Notes: generated by a model not told the origin, from the letters alone. A stretch of DNA of 64,000 nucleotides from Ornithinibacillus scapharcae TW25 (GCF_000190475.1 NZ_AEWH01000052.1:62001-126000), one strand, 5' to 3'. Positions 1-9,310 are shown, counted from the first letter of the stretch. A program made the numbers and translations.

Positions 1-749
1 TTCTTCAGTACAACTTTATTTTTATGCTCCCATGTGTCCAGTACGAATGGACCATTTGTTACATAGTCTTCACCCTGGTTTAGTGCCCACTCAGGATTTG
101 CCTCAGCAACAGCTTTGTTCACAGGGTAGTAAGTATAGAAAGCAGTTAGGTCTAAGAAGTACGGAGTAGGTTGTTCAAGTGTAACCTCTAGTGTCTTATC
201 ATCTAGAGCTTTCACGCCAACATCATCTAAAGAGCCACCTTCTTCTTTAGCTGCTTGTGCTCCTTTGATTATATATAATTGATACGCATAGTCCGTATCT
301 GCATTTGCTGGGTCTAGTACCCACTTCCATGCAAATTCAAAATCGTGTGCCGTAACGGGGTCACCATTTGACCAAACCGCATCGTCACGAATTGTAAATG
401 TATACGTTAACAAATCATCAGAAACCTCAGGCTCACTAGCTGCCATTGCAGGCTCAACAACGCCCTCTTGATTAATACGCATTAATCCTTCAAATACTTG
501 GTCAAGTACAGCACCTGAAGTAGTATCTGATGCCGTACCAGGGTGTAATGATGGTGGTTCTGTTTTAATGTTTACATTTAATACTTGTTCAGCATCACTA
601 GATTCGCCACCAGCGTTATCTCCTGATCCCTCTGATTGTTCCGATCCTGTATCTTTACCATTAGCTTCTTCATCATCGCCACAAGCAGCTAGAAATAAGC
701 CCATAGCCAGTACAAGAACAAGTAGTAATGACCACTTCTTAAAATTCAT
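1..749 (-). CDS. OppA-like peptide ABC transporter substrate-binding lipoprotein (5' part)
   Basis: Translating the minus strand from the ATG at 747-749 gives an open frame to the left edge, so only the N-terminal part (about 249 residues) is present. It begins with a lipoprotein signal (MNFKKWSLLL then LFLAAC lipobox), an acidic Gly/Ser-rich linker, then family-5 extracellular binding-protein features: a TEPPSLHPG segment, VFEGLMR, and the TFTIRDDAVWSNGDPVTAHDF block typical of OppA/DppA (SBP_bac_5). The mature protein should sit on the outer membrane face and deliver oligopeptides to an ABC importer. AGGAGG lies 8 bases upstream. The rest of the gene, and any permease genes, are outside the window. 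Confidence 0.9.
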   Translation of the reverse strand, partial: MNFKKWSLLLVLVLAMGLFLAACGDDEEANGKDTGSEQSEGSGDNAGGESSDAEQVLNVNIKTEPPSLHPGTASDTTSGAVLDQVFEGLMRINQEGVVEPAMAASEPEVSDDLLTYTFTIRDDAVWSNGDPVTAHDFEFAWKWVLDPANADTDYAYQLYIIKGAQAAKEEGGSLDDVGVKALDDKTLEVTLEQPTPYFLDLTAFYTYYPVNKAVAEANPEWALNQGEDYVTNGPFVLDTWEHKNKVVLK

Positions 750-973
750 GTCTTAAGACCCTCCTATTTAATAATTCTAACAATTCAAGACAGTCAAAAT
801 CTTGAGCTTGTTTTTCCATTATACAACCTATCCAAAAAAATTTCACCTAATTTTTTATAATTTTTATTTTATTGTTACTAATTTACTAATTCTAATATAC
901 TAGAATTATCTATTTAATCGTATAATCTGAAAATTCTCTTTGATTCTTATTAGTCTGTATTATATAGAAGAAA

Positions 974-1021
974 AAGGTTCTAAGGATACATTACACGAAA
1001 GTAATTTTTCCTTAGAACCTT
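974..1021 (-). terminator. Rho-independent terminator of the DUF1002 gene
   Basis: A perfect 13-bp stem (974-986 with 1009-1021) is followed on the minus strand by a T run (complement of 971-975). It lies just past the stop at 1040. Confidence 0.85.
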
Positions 1022-1039
1022 AATTTTTACGTCATTATA

Positions 1040-1948
1040 TTAGCCAAATAAATTCTTAAAAAAGTTTCCGATTGCTTCAAACAACTGCTTAAAAAAGTTC
1101 CCGATATTATCCCAGAATCCCTCATCGGCTAATAAATCTTCAATCTTATCTTGAACCTTTGTTGCGATATCATTTAATTGTTCCTTAACTTGACCAAAAT
1201 CAATATCGAGATTTCTCATCTTATCAAATAAGTCGATTAATAGCTGACGATCTTCTTCACTTAAAGTTATTTCTAGTTTATCAAGTTGCTCTTTCACAAT
1301 CTTTTCAATATCTTCTATAGATGCTGGATTTTGCTCTGCTATAGCCTGCTTAATTTGTGTAATGAGTTCACTAACCTGTTCAGATGTTAGTCCCGAATCC
1401 TTCACTAAATCAGTTGCTAATGTAAGTTCCTCATTTGCAAGCTCCATCCGCTCTTTATCAAGCTCTACCCCTTCAGCATCATATGCCTTGTAAATCCCCG
1501 TTAAGGCAGAGTGTCCAGTAACTTTCACAGGGGAAGCGACAATAACGGTTGCATTTTCAACTCCAGCAGTTAATAATGCATTTGCATACATCTCACTAGT
1601 TACTTCCGTGATATTTTCTGGTGTTACAATGGAGACATTTAATCCTTTCCCTTCCTCTTCCATTGTAATCTTTGCGGAAGAGAACATTCTTGATTTTGGA
1701 TTCCCCCCAATATATTTATCTAAGTCCTCACCAGTTACGACGTATTCTTCTACCATGTCCGAATCTTTTACTTCCAATAATTCCTTTGTTTTTGCTTTTT
1801 GATCTTCTGTTAAGTTACCTCCATACACAACGATGGGTACACCTAATTTTTCATTTATTGCTTCATTAGCGCTGACTGGCATAACAAAAGCTACTAGTAC
1901 ACTAATAACCAACATGATATACACTGTCAATTTACTTAATCGATTCAT
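1040..1948 (-). CDS. DUF1002 family secreted/membrane-anchored protein
   Basis: 302 residues. The N-terminus has a hydrophobic signal segment (residues about 8-27, ending PVSANEA), followed by the DUF1002 pattern: VVYGGNLTEDQKAKTKELL near residue 40, VTGEDLDKYIGG, SSAKIT, and a conserved VASPVKVTGHSALTGIYKAY stretch. The C-terminal third is helical and acidic and ends with repeated aromatic motifs (NFFKQLFEAIGNFFKNLFG), possibly an amphipathic membrane-binding tail. The family is common in Bacillales and clostridia, and its biochemical function is not established. AAAAGGGG precedes the ATG by about 8 bases. The gene stands alone, with its own terminator. Confidence 0.85.
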   Translation of the reverse strand: MNRLSKLTVYIMLVISVLVAFVMPVSANEAINEKLGVPIVVYGGNLTEDQKAKTKELLEVKDSDMVEEYVVTGEDLDKYIGGNPKSRMFSSAKITMEEEGKGLNVSIVTPENITEVTSEMYANALLTAGVENATVIVASPVKVTGHSALTGIYKAYDAEGVELDKERMELANEELTLATDLVKDSGLTSEQVSELITQIKQAIAEQNPASIEDIEKIVKEQLDKLEITLSEEDRQLLIDLFDKMRNLDIDFGQVKEQLNDIATKVQDKIEDLLADEGFWDNIGNFFKQLFEAIGNFFKNLFG

Positions 1949-2171
1949 TTAGAAGCCCCTTTTCTTCATTTTTCCAGAATACTTGTCTATTAAAATATTA
2001 GCTTATTAATTAGATTATAACCAATCTCGTAAAAATAACACTATTTAACTAGATAAAGATAAACACTTTCCATTTATTTCGGTTTCCGTTATATTTTGAG
2101 TATCGAAATAATTTTATAGAAAGTAGGTTAGAACAATTTGTAATGACGACTCCTTAGTTAAGCGTAATTTA

Positions 2172-3371
2172 GTGATTATGTGGTTTGCTAACTTCTTTAT
2201 AGCCGGAAGTACAACCATGGTTATTCCGTTCCTATCATTATATATAGGATCGTTTGGAAACTATTCCGATGTCTATGTTCAAAATTGGGCTGGATGGGTG
2301 TTTCTCGTCACCTTCATTGCAGCTTTTATTTTTTCACCCATATGGGGAAGAGTTGGGGATAAATACGGAAGAAAAAAGCTATTGATCTTCTTTGCACTTG
2401 GAATTGGCGTGTCTGTTTTTTTAATGGGATTCGCCACCAACGTTTGGCAATTATTTATCCTACGACTTTTGATGGGCGTATTCACAGGCTTTATCCCGAT
2501 GTCTCAGGCCCTCATCGCAACACAAACACCAAAAAATGTTGCTGGGAAAGTACTAGGTACACTTCAAACTGGTAGTATAACAGGGTCACTTATGGGACCT
2601 CTCCTCGGAGGAGCGCTTGCAGATATATTTGGTTTCTCAACTACATTTAAATGGGTTTCCATAACGATTATTCTTTCTGCACTTATTGTATTATTTGGTG
2701 TTCATGAGAGACGGTTTGAGTATGCTACAGACCAAGAACACAAAGCTTATACTCGTAAAGAAGTTCTAATGCATATTGTCAAACACCCTATTCTTCTCGT
2801 AGTCATGTTAGTATCTGCCCTTGTGCAAATAGCACATTTCAGTGTTCAGCCAATACTATCTTTATATGTTGGAGAAATTCACGGTACAGCGAATATTGCA
2901 TTTTTCTCTGGTATCGCCTTTTCAGCAGCTGGTGTGGGAAATCTGCTCATGTCTCGAAAATGGGGAAAACTCGGGGATCAATATGGATACATCAAATTTC
3001 TAATCGTTTTATTATTTATGGCTGGTATTGTTTACTTGCCAGGAGCATTTGTTAACTCTATATGGCAGCTTGTTATCGTACGATTCCTTCTAGGAGTATC
3101 TATTGGAGGTATCATACCCTTACGTATCGCTTATATCCGACATGAGGCTCCATTATCCATGCAGGGAGAAGTACTAGGCTATAATACTAGTCTAAGATTT
3201 TTAGGGAATATCATTGGCCCAGCATTAGGTGGTTTAATTGCTGGTTTTTACGGAATTTCCACTGTCTTCTACTTTACTAGTGGTTTATTAATCCTTAGTG
3301 GGGCATTCTTATTACTTGCTTGGTATAAACATGAATATGCAGGAAACAAGGAACATACTTTGTCCTCTTGA
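2172..3371 (+). CDS. MFS multidrug efflux transporter (5' end uncertain)
   Basis: 399 residues with about 12 membrane segments in two homologous halves. The motif-A copies GRVGDKYGRKK (loop 2-3) and GKLGDQYGY (loop 8-9) place it in the major facilitator superfamily, drug:H+ antiporter type (TetA/MdtG-like). The first available start is GTG 2172 with no ribosome site. The frame stays open upstream to a TAG at 2124-2126, and just before the GTG it encodes SLVKRNL, which resembles the conserved (W)KRNL that precedes the first helix in relatives. An ATG at 2143 is one base out of frame. The true start may therefore be lost to a one-base deletion, or be a non-standard codon upstream. Confidence 0.82.
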   Translation: MIMWFANFFIAGSTTMVIPFLSLYIGSFGNYSDVYVQNWAGWVFLVTFIAAFIFSPIWGRVGDKYGRKKLLIFFALGIGVSVFLMGFATNVWQLFILRLLMGVFTGFIPMSQALIATQTPKNVAGKVLGTLQTGSITGSLMGPLLGGALADIFGFSTTFKWVSITIILSALIVLFGVHERRFEYATDQEHKAYTRKEVLMHIVKHPILLVVMLVSALVQIAHFSVQPILSLYVGEIHGTANIAFFSGIAFSAAGVGNLLMSRKWGKLGDQYGYIKFLIVLLFMAGIVYLPGAFVNSIWQLVIVRFLLGVSIGGIIPLRIAYIRHEAPLSMQGEVLGYNTSLRFLGNIIGPALGGLIAGFYGISTVFYFTSGLLILSGAFLLLAWYKHEYAGNKEHTLSS

Positions 3372-3473
3372 TAATCTTATAAAAATACTTAAATAATTTG
3401 AAAAAATGCTTTTTATTTTTGCTTTACCGTTGTAAACTATTCCTATTGCGTGACTAAAAAGGAAGTGTGCAGC

Positions 3474-4838
3474 TTGGGGAAAAACACGACAAAAGAATTA
3501 ACGTTGTTTGCTATTACATGGCCGATATTTATTGAGTTATTACTCCATATGCTTATGGGTAACGCCGACACACTAATGCTAAGCCAGTATTCGGATAATG
3601 CTGTAGCCGCTGTTGGGGTTGCTAACCAAATCTTATCAGTTGTCATTGTAATGTTTGGTTTTGTTGCACAGGGTGCAGCAGTTTTAATAGCCCAAAATAT
3701 CGGTGCAGATAATCAAAAGACAGCTGGTCAAATAGCATTAAATGCTTTAAGCATGAACCTTATTTTTTCAATTATACTTAGTTTAGTTTTATGGTTGTGG
3801 GCCGAACCAATCTTGAAGATGATGGATCTACCGAATGAGTTGATGCAAGAAGGTTTAGCATATATGCAAATCGTTGGTGGACTAATCTTTATTCAGGCTC
3901 TAATTATGACAATTGGTGCCATTCTTAGAAGTTATGGCCATACAAAAGATACGATGGTTGTAACAATTGGTATGAACATTCTGAATGTGATAGGAAACTA
4001 CTTCGTAATCTTTGGTCCATTCGGATTTCCAGTTTTAGGAGTCGAAGGGGTTGCATTATCTACCGCTATCAGTAGATTAATTGGATTTATTGCACTCGTA
4101 TTTTTACTCATAAAACGAAGTGAAGGAGAACTAGTATTTAAGAATCTCGTTTCATTTAATACGGACCATATAAAGAGTTTATTAAAGATTGGTATTCCAT
4201 CTGCTGGTGAACAATTATCCTATAACGCCAGCCAAATGGTCATCACCTATTTTGTCGCTCAGCTCGGAACCGTAGCGATTACAACGAAAGTTTACACACA
4301 GAATATTATGATGTTTATCTTCCTATTTTCTGTTGCAATCGGGCAAGGGACTCAAATTTTAATTGGGCATATGATTGGTGCTGGAAAAATTGAAGATGCC
4401 TATGAACGCGCATTAAAGAGCTTGAAGATATCTATCCTATTATCCTTATCAACTGCAGGCATAGTCTATCTAGCAGCTAAACCGTTTTTAGGTATATTTA
4501 CCGACAACCCATCAATTATTGAAGCTGGAACATTCCTATTATTATTAACCATTGTTCTAGAACCAGGACGCGCATTTAACCTAGTCATGATTAGCTCATT
4601 ACGTGCAGCTGGTGATGTGAAATTCCCAGTTTATATTGGTATCATGGTTATGTGGGGTGTAAGTGTTACGTTTAGTTGGTTCTTTGGTATTTTCCTAGAA
4701 CTAGGCTTAATTGGAATCTGGATTGGATTTATCGCAGACGAATGGTTACGAGGAGTTCTCATGTTAAGACGCTGGAAACAACGTAATTGGGTCTCCATGA
4801 GTTTTGTTCAAAAGAAAGAAGAAAAGTTAGAAGCATGA
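3474..4838 (+). CDS. MATE family efflux transporter
   Basis: 454 residues from TTG 3474. I preferred this over the upstream GTG 3450 because AAGGAAG sits 8 bases before it and because MATE proteins normally begin a few residues before the first helix. Twelve predicted helices in two halves show MATE patterns: WPIFIELLLHMLMGNADTLMLSQYSDNAVAAVG in the first repeat and PSAGEQLSYNASQM at the start of the second. Members export cationic drugs or metabolites by Na+ or H+ antiport. It follows the MFS gene by about 100 bases. A second, unrelated-looking MATE paralogue lies at 7.8-9.2 kb. Confidence 0.9.
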   Translation: MGKNTTKELTLFAITWPIFIELLLHMLMGNADTLMLSQYSDNAVAAVGVANQILSVVIVMFGFVAQGAAVLIAQNIGADNQKTAGQIALNALSMNLIFSIILSLVLWLWAEPILKMMDLPNELMQEGLAYMQIVGGLIFIQALIMTIGAILRSYGHTKDTMVVTIGMNILNVIGNYFVIFGPFGFPVLGVEGVALSTAISRLIGFIALVFLLIKRSEGELVFKNLVSFNTDHIKSLLKIGIPSAGEQLSYNASQMVITYFVAQLGTVAITTKVYTQNIMMFIFLFSVAIGQGTQILIGHMIGAGKIEDAYERALKSLKISILLSLSTAGIVYLAAKPFLGIFTDNPSIIEAGTFLLLLTIVLEPGRAFNLVMISSLRAAGDVKFPVYIGIMVMWGVSVTFSWFFGIFLELGLIGIWIGFIADEWLRGVLMLRRWKQRNWVSMSFVQKKEEKLEA

Positions 4839-4911
4839 ATATTGAACTAGCTAACTGGCAATGATATCATTCAATCATTCCCTATTCTTTATGGAAAGAA
4901 AGTGATATTAG

Positions 4912-5157
4912 ATGGGTATCGTCGTGGTGGAAGTATGTGACGGTAATACAATCACTACTATAGATATAGAAGCGATTCTAGAAGAGGAATTCCCTGAAGT
5001 CGCTGTCTTAACAAGTGACTGTCTGTCTTTTTGCGGGTTGTGTAGAGTAAAGCCTTATGCAATTGTAAATAACAGACGGATTTTCGGAAAGTCTCCCGAA
5101 GAATGCTTGGATAAAATCCGAGAAGCAATAAGAGAAGAACTAGCTATTTACCAATAA
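4912..5157 (+). CDS. yuzB: YuzB-like DUF1450 protein
   Basis: 81 residues matching the short DUF1450/YuzB family: VVEVCDGN at the start and the cysteine cluster SDCLSFCGLCRVKPYAIVN around residues 38-57, then GKSPEECLDKIRE. The three closely spaced cysteines suggest a redox or metal-binding role, but the function is not known. GAAAGAAAGTGAT precedes the ATG. It is a single gene with its terminator overlapping the last codons. The family is almost restricted to Bacillales, which supports the taxonomic placement. Confidence 0.85.
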   Translation: MGIVVVEVCDGNTITTIDIEAILEEEFPEVAVLTSDCLSFCGLCRVKPYAIVNNRRIFGKSPEECLDKIREAIREELAIYQ

Positions 5158-5176
5158 GCTAGTTCTTCTTTTTTTC
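5133..5176 (+). terminator. Rho-independent terminator of yuzB
   Basis: A perfect 13-bp stem (5133-5145 with 5157-5169) starts inside the end of the gene and is followed by a run of T on the plus strand. Confidence 0.9.
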
Positions 5177-5423
5177 GACATAAATATTGCCTAGGAAATA
5201 ATTTTGTCGGGAAATGCGATTGGGGGAGGTACAAAGGTCGTGCATACATGTGAAATTCACGACAATAACGCTTCGTATCATGACTTTTCACATTCTCTCG
5301 TTACTCGTATTTTATCGAGTCAGTTTTCGATATTGCGCGTAGATCATATTATTTATCGCGGAACTCTATGCTTTTCCTTCGTACTGTCTTCTCCCCATAG
5401 TCACTACCACTTCCAAATATTAA
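5177..5423. other. Intergenic stretch with no convincing gene
   Basis: About 250 bases between yuzB and the alcohol dehydrogenase. A plus-strand reading frame (TTG 5204 or GTG 5243 to 5458) has an SD-like GGGGGAGGT upstream, but its composition (many TCG, CGT, CAC and CAT codons), lack of any domain pattern and run through the downstream palindrome argue against a protein. A small hairpin (GTCGTG...CACGAC, about 5238-5264) is the only structure I see. Confidence 0.4.
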
Positions 5424-5449
5424 GTGGCACGATAATATTATCGTGCCAC
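5424..5449. terminator. Perfect 26-bp palindrome, probable terminator of the adh operon
   Basis: GTGGCACGATAAT is followed directly by its exact complement, centred at 5436/5437, just past the alcohol dehydrogenase stop (5468). Flanking T runs are short on both strands, so termination is likely but not certain. The perfect dyad could also be a protein-binding site. Confidence 0.55.
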
Positions 5450-5467
5450 CACTTTTAAACATCTTCT

Positions 5468-6640
5468 TTATAAACTTGCTCTAAATATCTCTACAGAGTC
5501 AGCTTTATTTAATTTCTTAAAGTTCCCATATTCCGGTCTTGCTACTACGGTTTTTTCAGCCATTAATTCTACCGAACTTTCATCTATCCCGTAATCTGCT
5601 AGTTTAGACGGTGCACCAATGCTGTTCCAAAACTCACGAAGTTTTTCAATTCCCTCTAGAGCAACTTCACGATCCGTTTTCCCTTCTGTTTTCACACCAA
5701 ATACACGTACAGCAAGTTGTGTAAATCGGGATACATTTTGATCATCTAGTACATGTTTCATCCAATTTGGGAACAGGATAGCGAGTCCCCCACCATGTGG
5801 TATATCATGAACAGCACTAACAGCATGCTCTAGGTTATGTGTAGCCCAGTCACCTTGATAGCCCATGTTTAACATATTATTTAATGCTAAGGTTCCACAT
5901 AACATGATTGTCTCTCTCAATTCATAATTCTCCAGGTCATCTAAAAGCTTAGGAGCTGTTTCCATAACAGTAATCAAGACTGATTCACAAAAACGGTCCT
6001 GAACTGGAGTGTTAGAAGTCTGATGGAAGTAGTGCTCCAGTACATGAGACATCATATCAACAATTCCGTATATTGTTTGGTCCTTCGGCACTGTGAAAGT
6101 ATGTACCGGATCTAATATAGAGAACTTAGGGTATGTATACGGAGCTGCACCCCAGCCGTGTTTTTCATTTGTCTCCCAGTTTGTGATAACCGATCCACTG
6201 TTCATTTCAGAACCTGTTGCAGAAAGAGTCAGCACCGTTCCAAATGGAAGTGCTTCTGTTGCGGTTACTTTTTTCGTAACGATATCCCACATATCGACAT
6301 CGGTTTTAGCTCCGACAGCTATTGCTTTCGTACAATCAATTGTACTACCGCCACCAACCGCAAGAAGAAAGTCTATTCCTTCTGTTTTACATATCTCTAC
6401 TCCCTTTCGAACGGTTGAGATTCTGGGATTTGGTTCCACTCCAGATAGTTCAAAAATTTCCGCATCTATTTCCTTTAATTTCGCTTTAACATTGTCATAG
6501 ATGCCGTTACGTTTAATGCTACCTCCGCCATAAATCATCAATACCTTTGTCCCATATTGCTTCACTTCTTCTGGAAGAGCATCTAATTGACCTTTACCGA
6601 AAATCAATTTTGTTGGATTAAAGTATGTAAAATTATTCAT
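5468..6640 (-). CDS. Iron-containing alcohol dehydrogenase (butanol dehydrogenase type, YugJ-like)
   Basis: 390 residues of the group III (iron) alcohol dehydrogenase family, closest in pattern to NADH/NADPH-dependent butanol dehydrogenases (BdhA/YugJ). Visible are the nucleotide-binding GGGS ([17 protein letters not shown], about 95-111), the SATGSEMN motif, and metal-ligand histidines in [11 protein letters not shown] and [24 protein letters not shown]. It reduces aldehydes to alcohols in the cytoplasm. The start has GGGAGG 6 bases upstream. It is the second gene of a two-gene transcript, 12 bases after the ridA stop. Confidence 0.92.
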   Translation of the reverse strand: MNNFTYFNPTKLIFGKGQLDALPEEVKQYGTKVLMIYGGGSIKRNGIYDNVKAKLKEIDAEIFELSGVEPNPRISTVRKGVEICKTEGIDFLLAVGGGSTIDCTKAIAVGAKTDVDMWDIVTKKVTATEALPFGTVLTLSATGSEMNSGSVITNWETNEKHGWGAAPYTYPKFSILDPVHTFTVPKDQTIYGIVDMMSHVLEHYFHQTSNTPVQDRFCESVLITVMETAPKLLDDLENYELRETIMLCGTLALNNMLNMGYQGDWATHNLEHAVSAVHDIPHGGGLAILFPNWMKHVLDDQNVSRFTQLAVRVFGVKTEGKTDREVALEGIEKLREFWNSIGAPSKLADYGIDESSVELMAEKTVVARPEYGNFKKLNKADSVEIFRASL

Positions 6641-6652
6641 ATGTTTGCCTCC

Positions 6653-7030
6653 CTATTCTTTTACAACAATTGCATCAATTTCTACTAGAACATCTTTGGG
6701 TAATCGACTAACCTCGATAGTCGCTCGTGCGGGGTAAGGTTTCGTTAAATAGCCCCCGTATATCTCATTAATCGTTGCGAAATCATCCATAGAAGATAAA
6801 TAGATAGTAAATTTAGCTACCTGACTGAAATCGGCACCTGCCTGATCGATAATATGCTTTAAGTTTTCCATTACCTGCTTCGTTTGTGCTTCTATTCCAG
6901 TTACTACTTCACCTGTTTCAGGATTAATCCCGATTTGGCCTGAAACAAATAGTAAATTTCCTACTTCAATTGCTTGTGAGTATGGACCGATTGCTGCTGG
7001 TGCTTTTTCTGTAAACACTTCTTTTACCAT
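6653..7030 (-). CDS. ridA: RidA/YjgF enamine-imine deaminase
   Basis: 125 residues, the usual Rid family length. Family signatures seen are AIGPYSQAIEVGNLLFVSGQIG (about 13-34), the T/V-K-x-T-I-Y-L segment (KFTIYLSSMDDF) and the C-terminal PARATIEVSRLPKDVLVEIDAIV, which includes the active-site Arg-105 equivalent. RidA hydrolyses reactive enamine/imine intermediates such as 2-aminoacrylate. It is upstream of and probably co-transcribed with the alcohol dehydrogenase. AGGAGG precedes the ATG. The symbol is by family; which Rid paralogue of the organism this represents is not decided here. Confidence 0.9.
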   Translation of the reverse strand: MVKEVFTEKAPAAIGPYSQAIEVGNLLFVSGQIGINPETGEVVTGIEAQTKQVMENLKHIIDQAGADFSQVAKFTIYLSSMDDFATINEIYGGYLTKPYPARATIEVSRLPKDVLVEIDAIVVKE

Positions 7031-7094
7031 GAAAAATTCCTCCTTCTATAATGTTTCTTAATAAATCATACCTTTATTATACCCGGATATACAA

Positions 7095-7694
7095 TTATTG
7101 AGGCTCTTCCAATCGTTCTGCATAACCCATAACAGATTGAACATAGTAGATATCGCCATAACACGCATTATACTGCTTTGCTTCTTTTCTCAAACAACTA
7201 TAAATTGACTGATCTGGTGCATTTTCATACATTTCTCTAGAAAATGCTATTGCCGTTTCAAGAGAATACTGTCCGCTATGCGTCTTTACGTATGAAATAA
7301 ACCCTTTTCCAAAGTTATAAGATTGAATTGCCAACTCGATATCATAATCCGAAGCTTTTAACGTTTCGGCGAAATAAGAAACCCCTTGTTTGATAGAGAG
7401 CTCTGGATTATCGATACAACCTATACTTCCACACAAGCTTTCTGATGCCTGCATCGGATCATTCCCTCTACCACCCGATTCTTGCATCATGATTGCAAGT
7501 AAGATATCCACATACCCTGCAATCTCATTTTCCTCTGCATATTTCTCCACGAGTGGTTGATATTGTAATACAGATTCGCTCCAATCCTGTTCCTCTGTTG
7601 GCGACGCTACGTATGAGATTACGACAAATAAGATGATTAAACCAAATACGACATATAATGCTTGTTTCCAAGCTTGTCTTGTTTGTTTTTTCAT
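7095..7694 (-). CDS. Membrane-anchored lysozyme-like (CwlT N-domain type) muralytic protein
   Basis: 199 residues. One N-terminal membrane segment (ALYVVFGLIILFVVISYVA, about 12-30) is followed by a lysozyme-like fold domain (PF13702 type): VDILLAIMMQESGGRGNDPMQASES holds the catalytic Glu (MQES), and AIQSYNFGKGFISYV is the second family block. Relatives are peptidoglycan lytic transglycosylases or muramidases, such as the N-terminal half of CwlT. No C-terminal NlpC/P60 domain is present, so this is the single-domain form. It should act outside the membrane on the cell wall. It stands alone, with a cluster of DnaA-box-like sites just upstream. Confidence 0.85.
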   Translation of the reverse strand: MKKQTRQAWKQALYVVFGLIILFVVISYVASPTEEQDWSESVLQYQPLVEKYAEENEIAGYVDILLAIMMQESGGRGNDPMQASESLCGSIGCIDNPELSIKQGVSYFAETLKASDYDIELAIQSYNFGKGFISYVKTHSGQYSLETAIAFSREMYENAPDQSIYSCLRKEAKQYNACYGDIYYVQSVMGYAERLEEPQ

Positions 7695-7715
7695 ACCAAT
7701 TCACTCTTTAACAAG

Positions 7716-7820
7716 TTATCCACAGAACTCACAAGAATTTTGTCAACATATTGTATTCATTGTCAAAAACAAATACTGAATATTGAGGTTATCCTCAAAC
7801 AATCCACAATCTGTGTATAA
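7716..7820. promoter_or_regulatory. Cluster of DnaA-box-like sequences
   Basis: TTATCCACA at 7716-7724 is a perfect DnaA box. TGTGTATAA at 7812-7820 is a box (TTATACACA) on the other strand. TTATCCTCA at 7789-7797 has one mismatch and CAATCCACA at 7800-7808 has two. TTATCCTCA is also part of a small dyad, TGAGG-TTAT-CCTCA. The last box abuts the stop of the MATE gene. No dnaA/dnaN genes are nearby, so this is not oriC. Confidence 0.45.
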
Positions 7821-9170
7821 CTATTCATTTTTTTGTTGTCTAAATAATACCTTTTCGCGCCATTTGCCAAATTTGAAGTATGCAAATGCAAAAACACTGC
7901 TGATGATGAAGCTTACTCCCATACCAATCGCAATTCCCATGTCCCCAAACAAACTCGAGAATAGGAATGTTAATGGGTATCGAAGTACCCAAAACGATAT
8001 GACATTTAAGATTAAAACCGCATACATCGCTCCTGCCGCCCGTACTACTCCATTTAAAATAAAGTTAATCCCCAAGAATGGGTAACATAAAGCGATAATT
8101 CGTAAGTAAGTTGCCCCAAACTCAACTGCTTCTTCCTCTTGAATAAATAAGCGGACTGCATGCTCTGCAAATAACACGACTAGAAGTCCAATCAGTGTCA
8201 TAACAGCAAAATTATAGAGAACTCCATATTTCGCAATTTTGCCTACTCGCTCCCAATTTTTAATACCAATGTTCTGACCAGCCATACTTCCAACAGCTGT
8301 AGCAAGTGCATGTGCAGGTATCATGATGATGCTATCTAAACGTTGGGCTGCACCATATCCTCCAACAACTAAAGGACCAAACGATGTAACAACACTCATG
8401 ATGGCTGCAGAACCCGCTGAAATCACTGACATTTGTAAACCAGAAGGAATTCCTAAATGAAGAATTAATCTAATCTCCTGCCAACTCGGTAATGTAGGAA
8501 TTGTAAATGGTGCTAGCTTTTTTCTTAATACATAGACAATCCCATAAACAAAGGCAAAGCCTTGAGAAATAATGGTTGCATATGCTGCACCTTCTACTCC
8601 CATATCAAAAGTTGAGATGAAGATGGGGTCCAAGACCAAGTTTAACAGCACCGCGATTGTTACGAATCGAAGAGGTGTTTTGCTATCCCCTAATGATCGC
8701 AGCACTGTACTTATGAAGTTATAGCCAAATAGAAATAGCATCCCTAAAAAATTGATCTGTAGATAAGATGTGGATAAGTGGAGTATTTCCTCTGGTGTTC
8801 CTAGCAGGCGAAGAAAACTTTCTGCAAATATAAAACCTATTAACCCTAAGCTTATGGCCATAACGGAAAGGAGAACGACAAAAGCATTTAAATACCTTTT
8901 CAACCCATCCTTATTCTTCTGACCCTTTTGCTGAGAAAGAATTGTCAAGGCTGCATTATTAAGCCCGATAATAAATGATAGCACAGTAAATATGATGGTT
9001 CCTGAAACTGCTACAGCACCTAATGCATCTGCCCCAAGAAGGTTTCCAACCCATAGGCTATCGACTAATTGATATGATGTTTGAAGTAAATTCGCAAGCA
9101 TGATCGGTCCGGAGAAAACCATTAAATGCCGCCATATATTCCCTTGCGTAAAGTCATGCTGACTCCTCAT
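7821..9170 (-). CDS. MATE family efflux transporter
   Basis: 449 residues from the ATG at 9168-9170 (MRSQHDFTQGNIWRHL). AAGGGTG lies 8 bases upstream, whereas the longer ATG at 9209 lacks a ribosome site. Twelve helices in two halves, with FSGPIMLANLLQTSYQLVDSLWVGN in helix 1 and PSGLQMSVISAGSAAIMSVV at the start of the second half, the pattern of the DinF/NorM-like branch. Predicted ion-coupled export of drugs or metabolites. Single gene; no partner or regulator is adjacent. Confidence 0.9.
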   Translation of the reverse strand: MRSQHDFTQGNIWRHLMVFSGPIMLANLLQTSYQLVDSLWVGNLLGADALGAVAVSGTIIFTVLSFIIGLNNAALTILSQQKGQKNKDGLKRYLNAFVVLLSVMAISLGLIGFIFAESFLRLLGTPEEILHLSTSYLQINFLGMLFLFGYNFISTVLRSLGDSKTPLRFVTIAVLLNLVLDPIFISTFDMGVEGAAYATIISQGFAFVYGIVYVLRKKLAPFTIPTLPSWQEIRLILHLGIPSGLQMSVISAGSAAIMSVVTSFGPLVVGGYGAAQRLDSIIMIPAHALATAVGSMAGQNIGIKNWERVGKIAKYGVLYNFAVMTLIGLLVVLFAEHAVRLFIQEEEAVEFGATYLRIIALCYPFLGINFILNGVVRAAGAMYAVLILNVISFWVLRYPLTFLFSSLFGDMGIAIGMGVSFIISSVFAFAYFKFGKWREKVLFRQQKNE

Positions 9171-9270
9171 GAAAAAGACACCCTTCGTAGAATATAATAT
9201 TTCTGTCATTATTTTAACACGAAAGGTAGAAAAATTCGCATTCCTTAATCGTAGGGCATTTCTTACAAAA

Positions 9271-9310
9271 CAAATAAAAAAGGGTAGGCCTCCAATTTTT
9301 GAAAGCCCAC
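9271..9310 (-). terminator. Terminator of the TRAP transporter operon
   Basis: In the minus-strand RNA a 10-bp stem with several G-U pairs (9301-9310 with 9284-9294 region, loop of A/U) is followed by CCC and a run of six U (complement of 9276-9281), 11 bases past the permease stop. Confidence 0.75.

Noticed and set aside
568-756. 62-codon plus-strand frame near the left edge
   Set aside because: Antisense to the N-terminal coding part of the OppA-like lipoprotein, which has a clear signal peptide and RBS.
5204-5458. Possible 84-codon gene (plus strand) after yuzB with a nearby GGGGGAGGT
   Set aside because: Unusual codon composition, no recognisable domain, and the frame runs through the terminator-like palindrome of the adh operon.
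6093-6500. 135-codon plus-strand frame within the alcohol dehydrogenase
   Set aside because: Complementary to conserved dehydrogenase motifs; no ribosome site.
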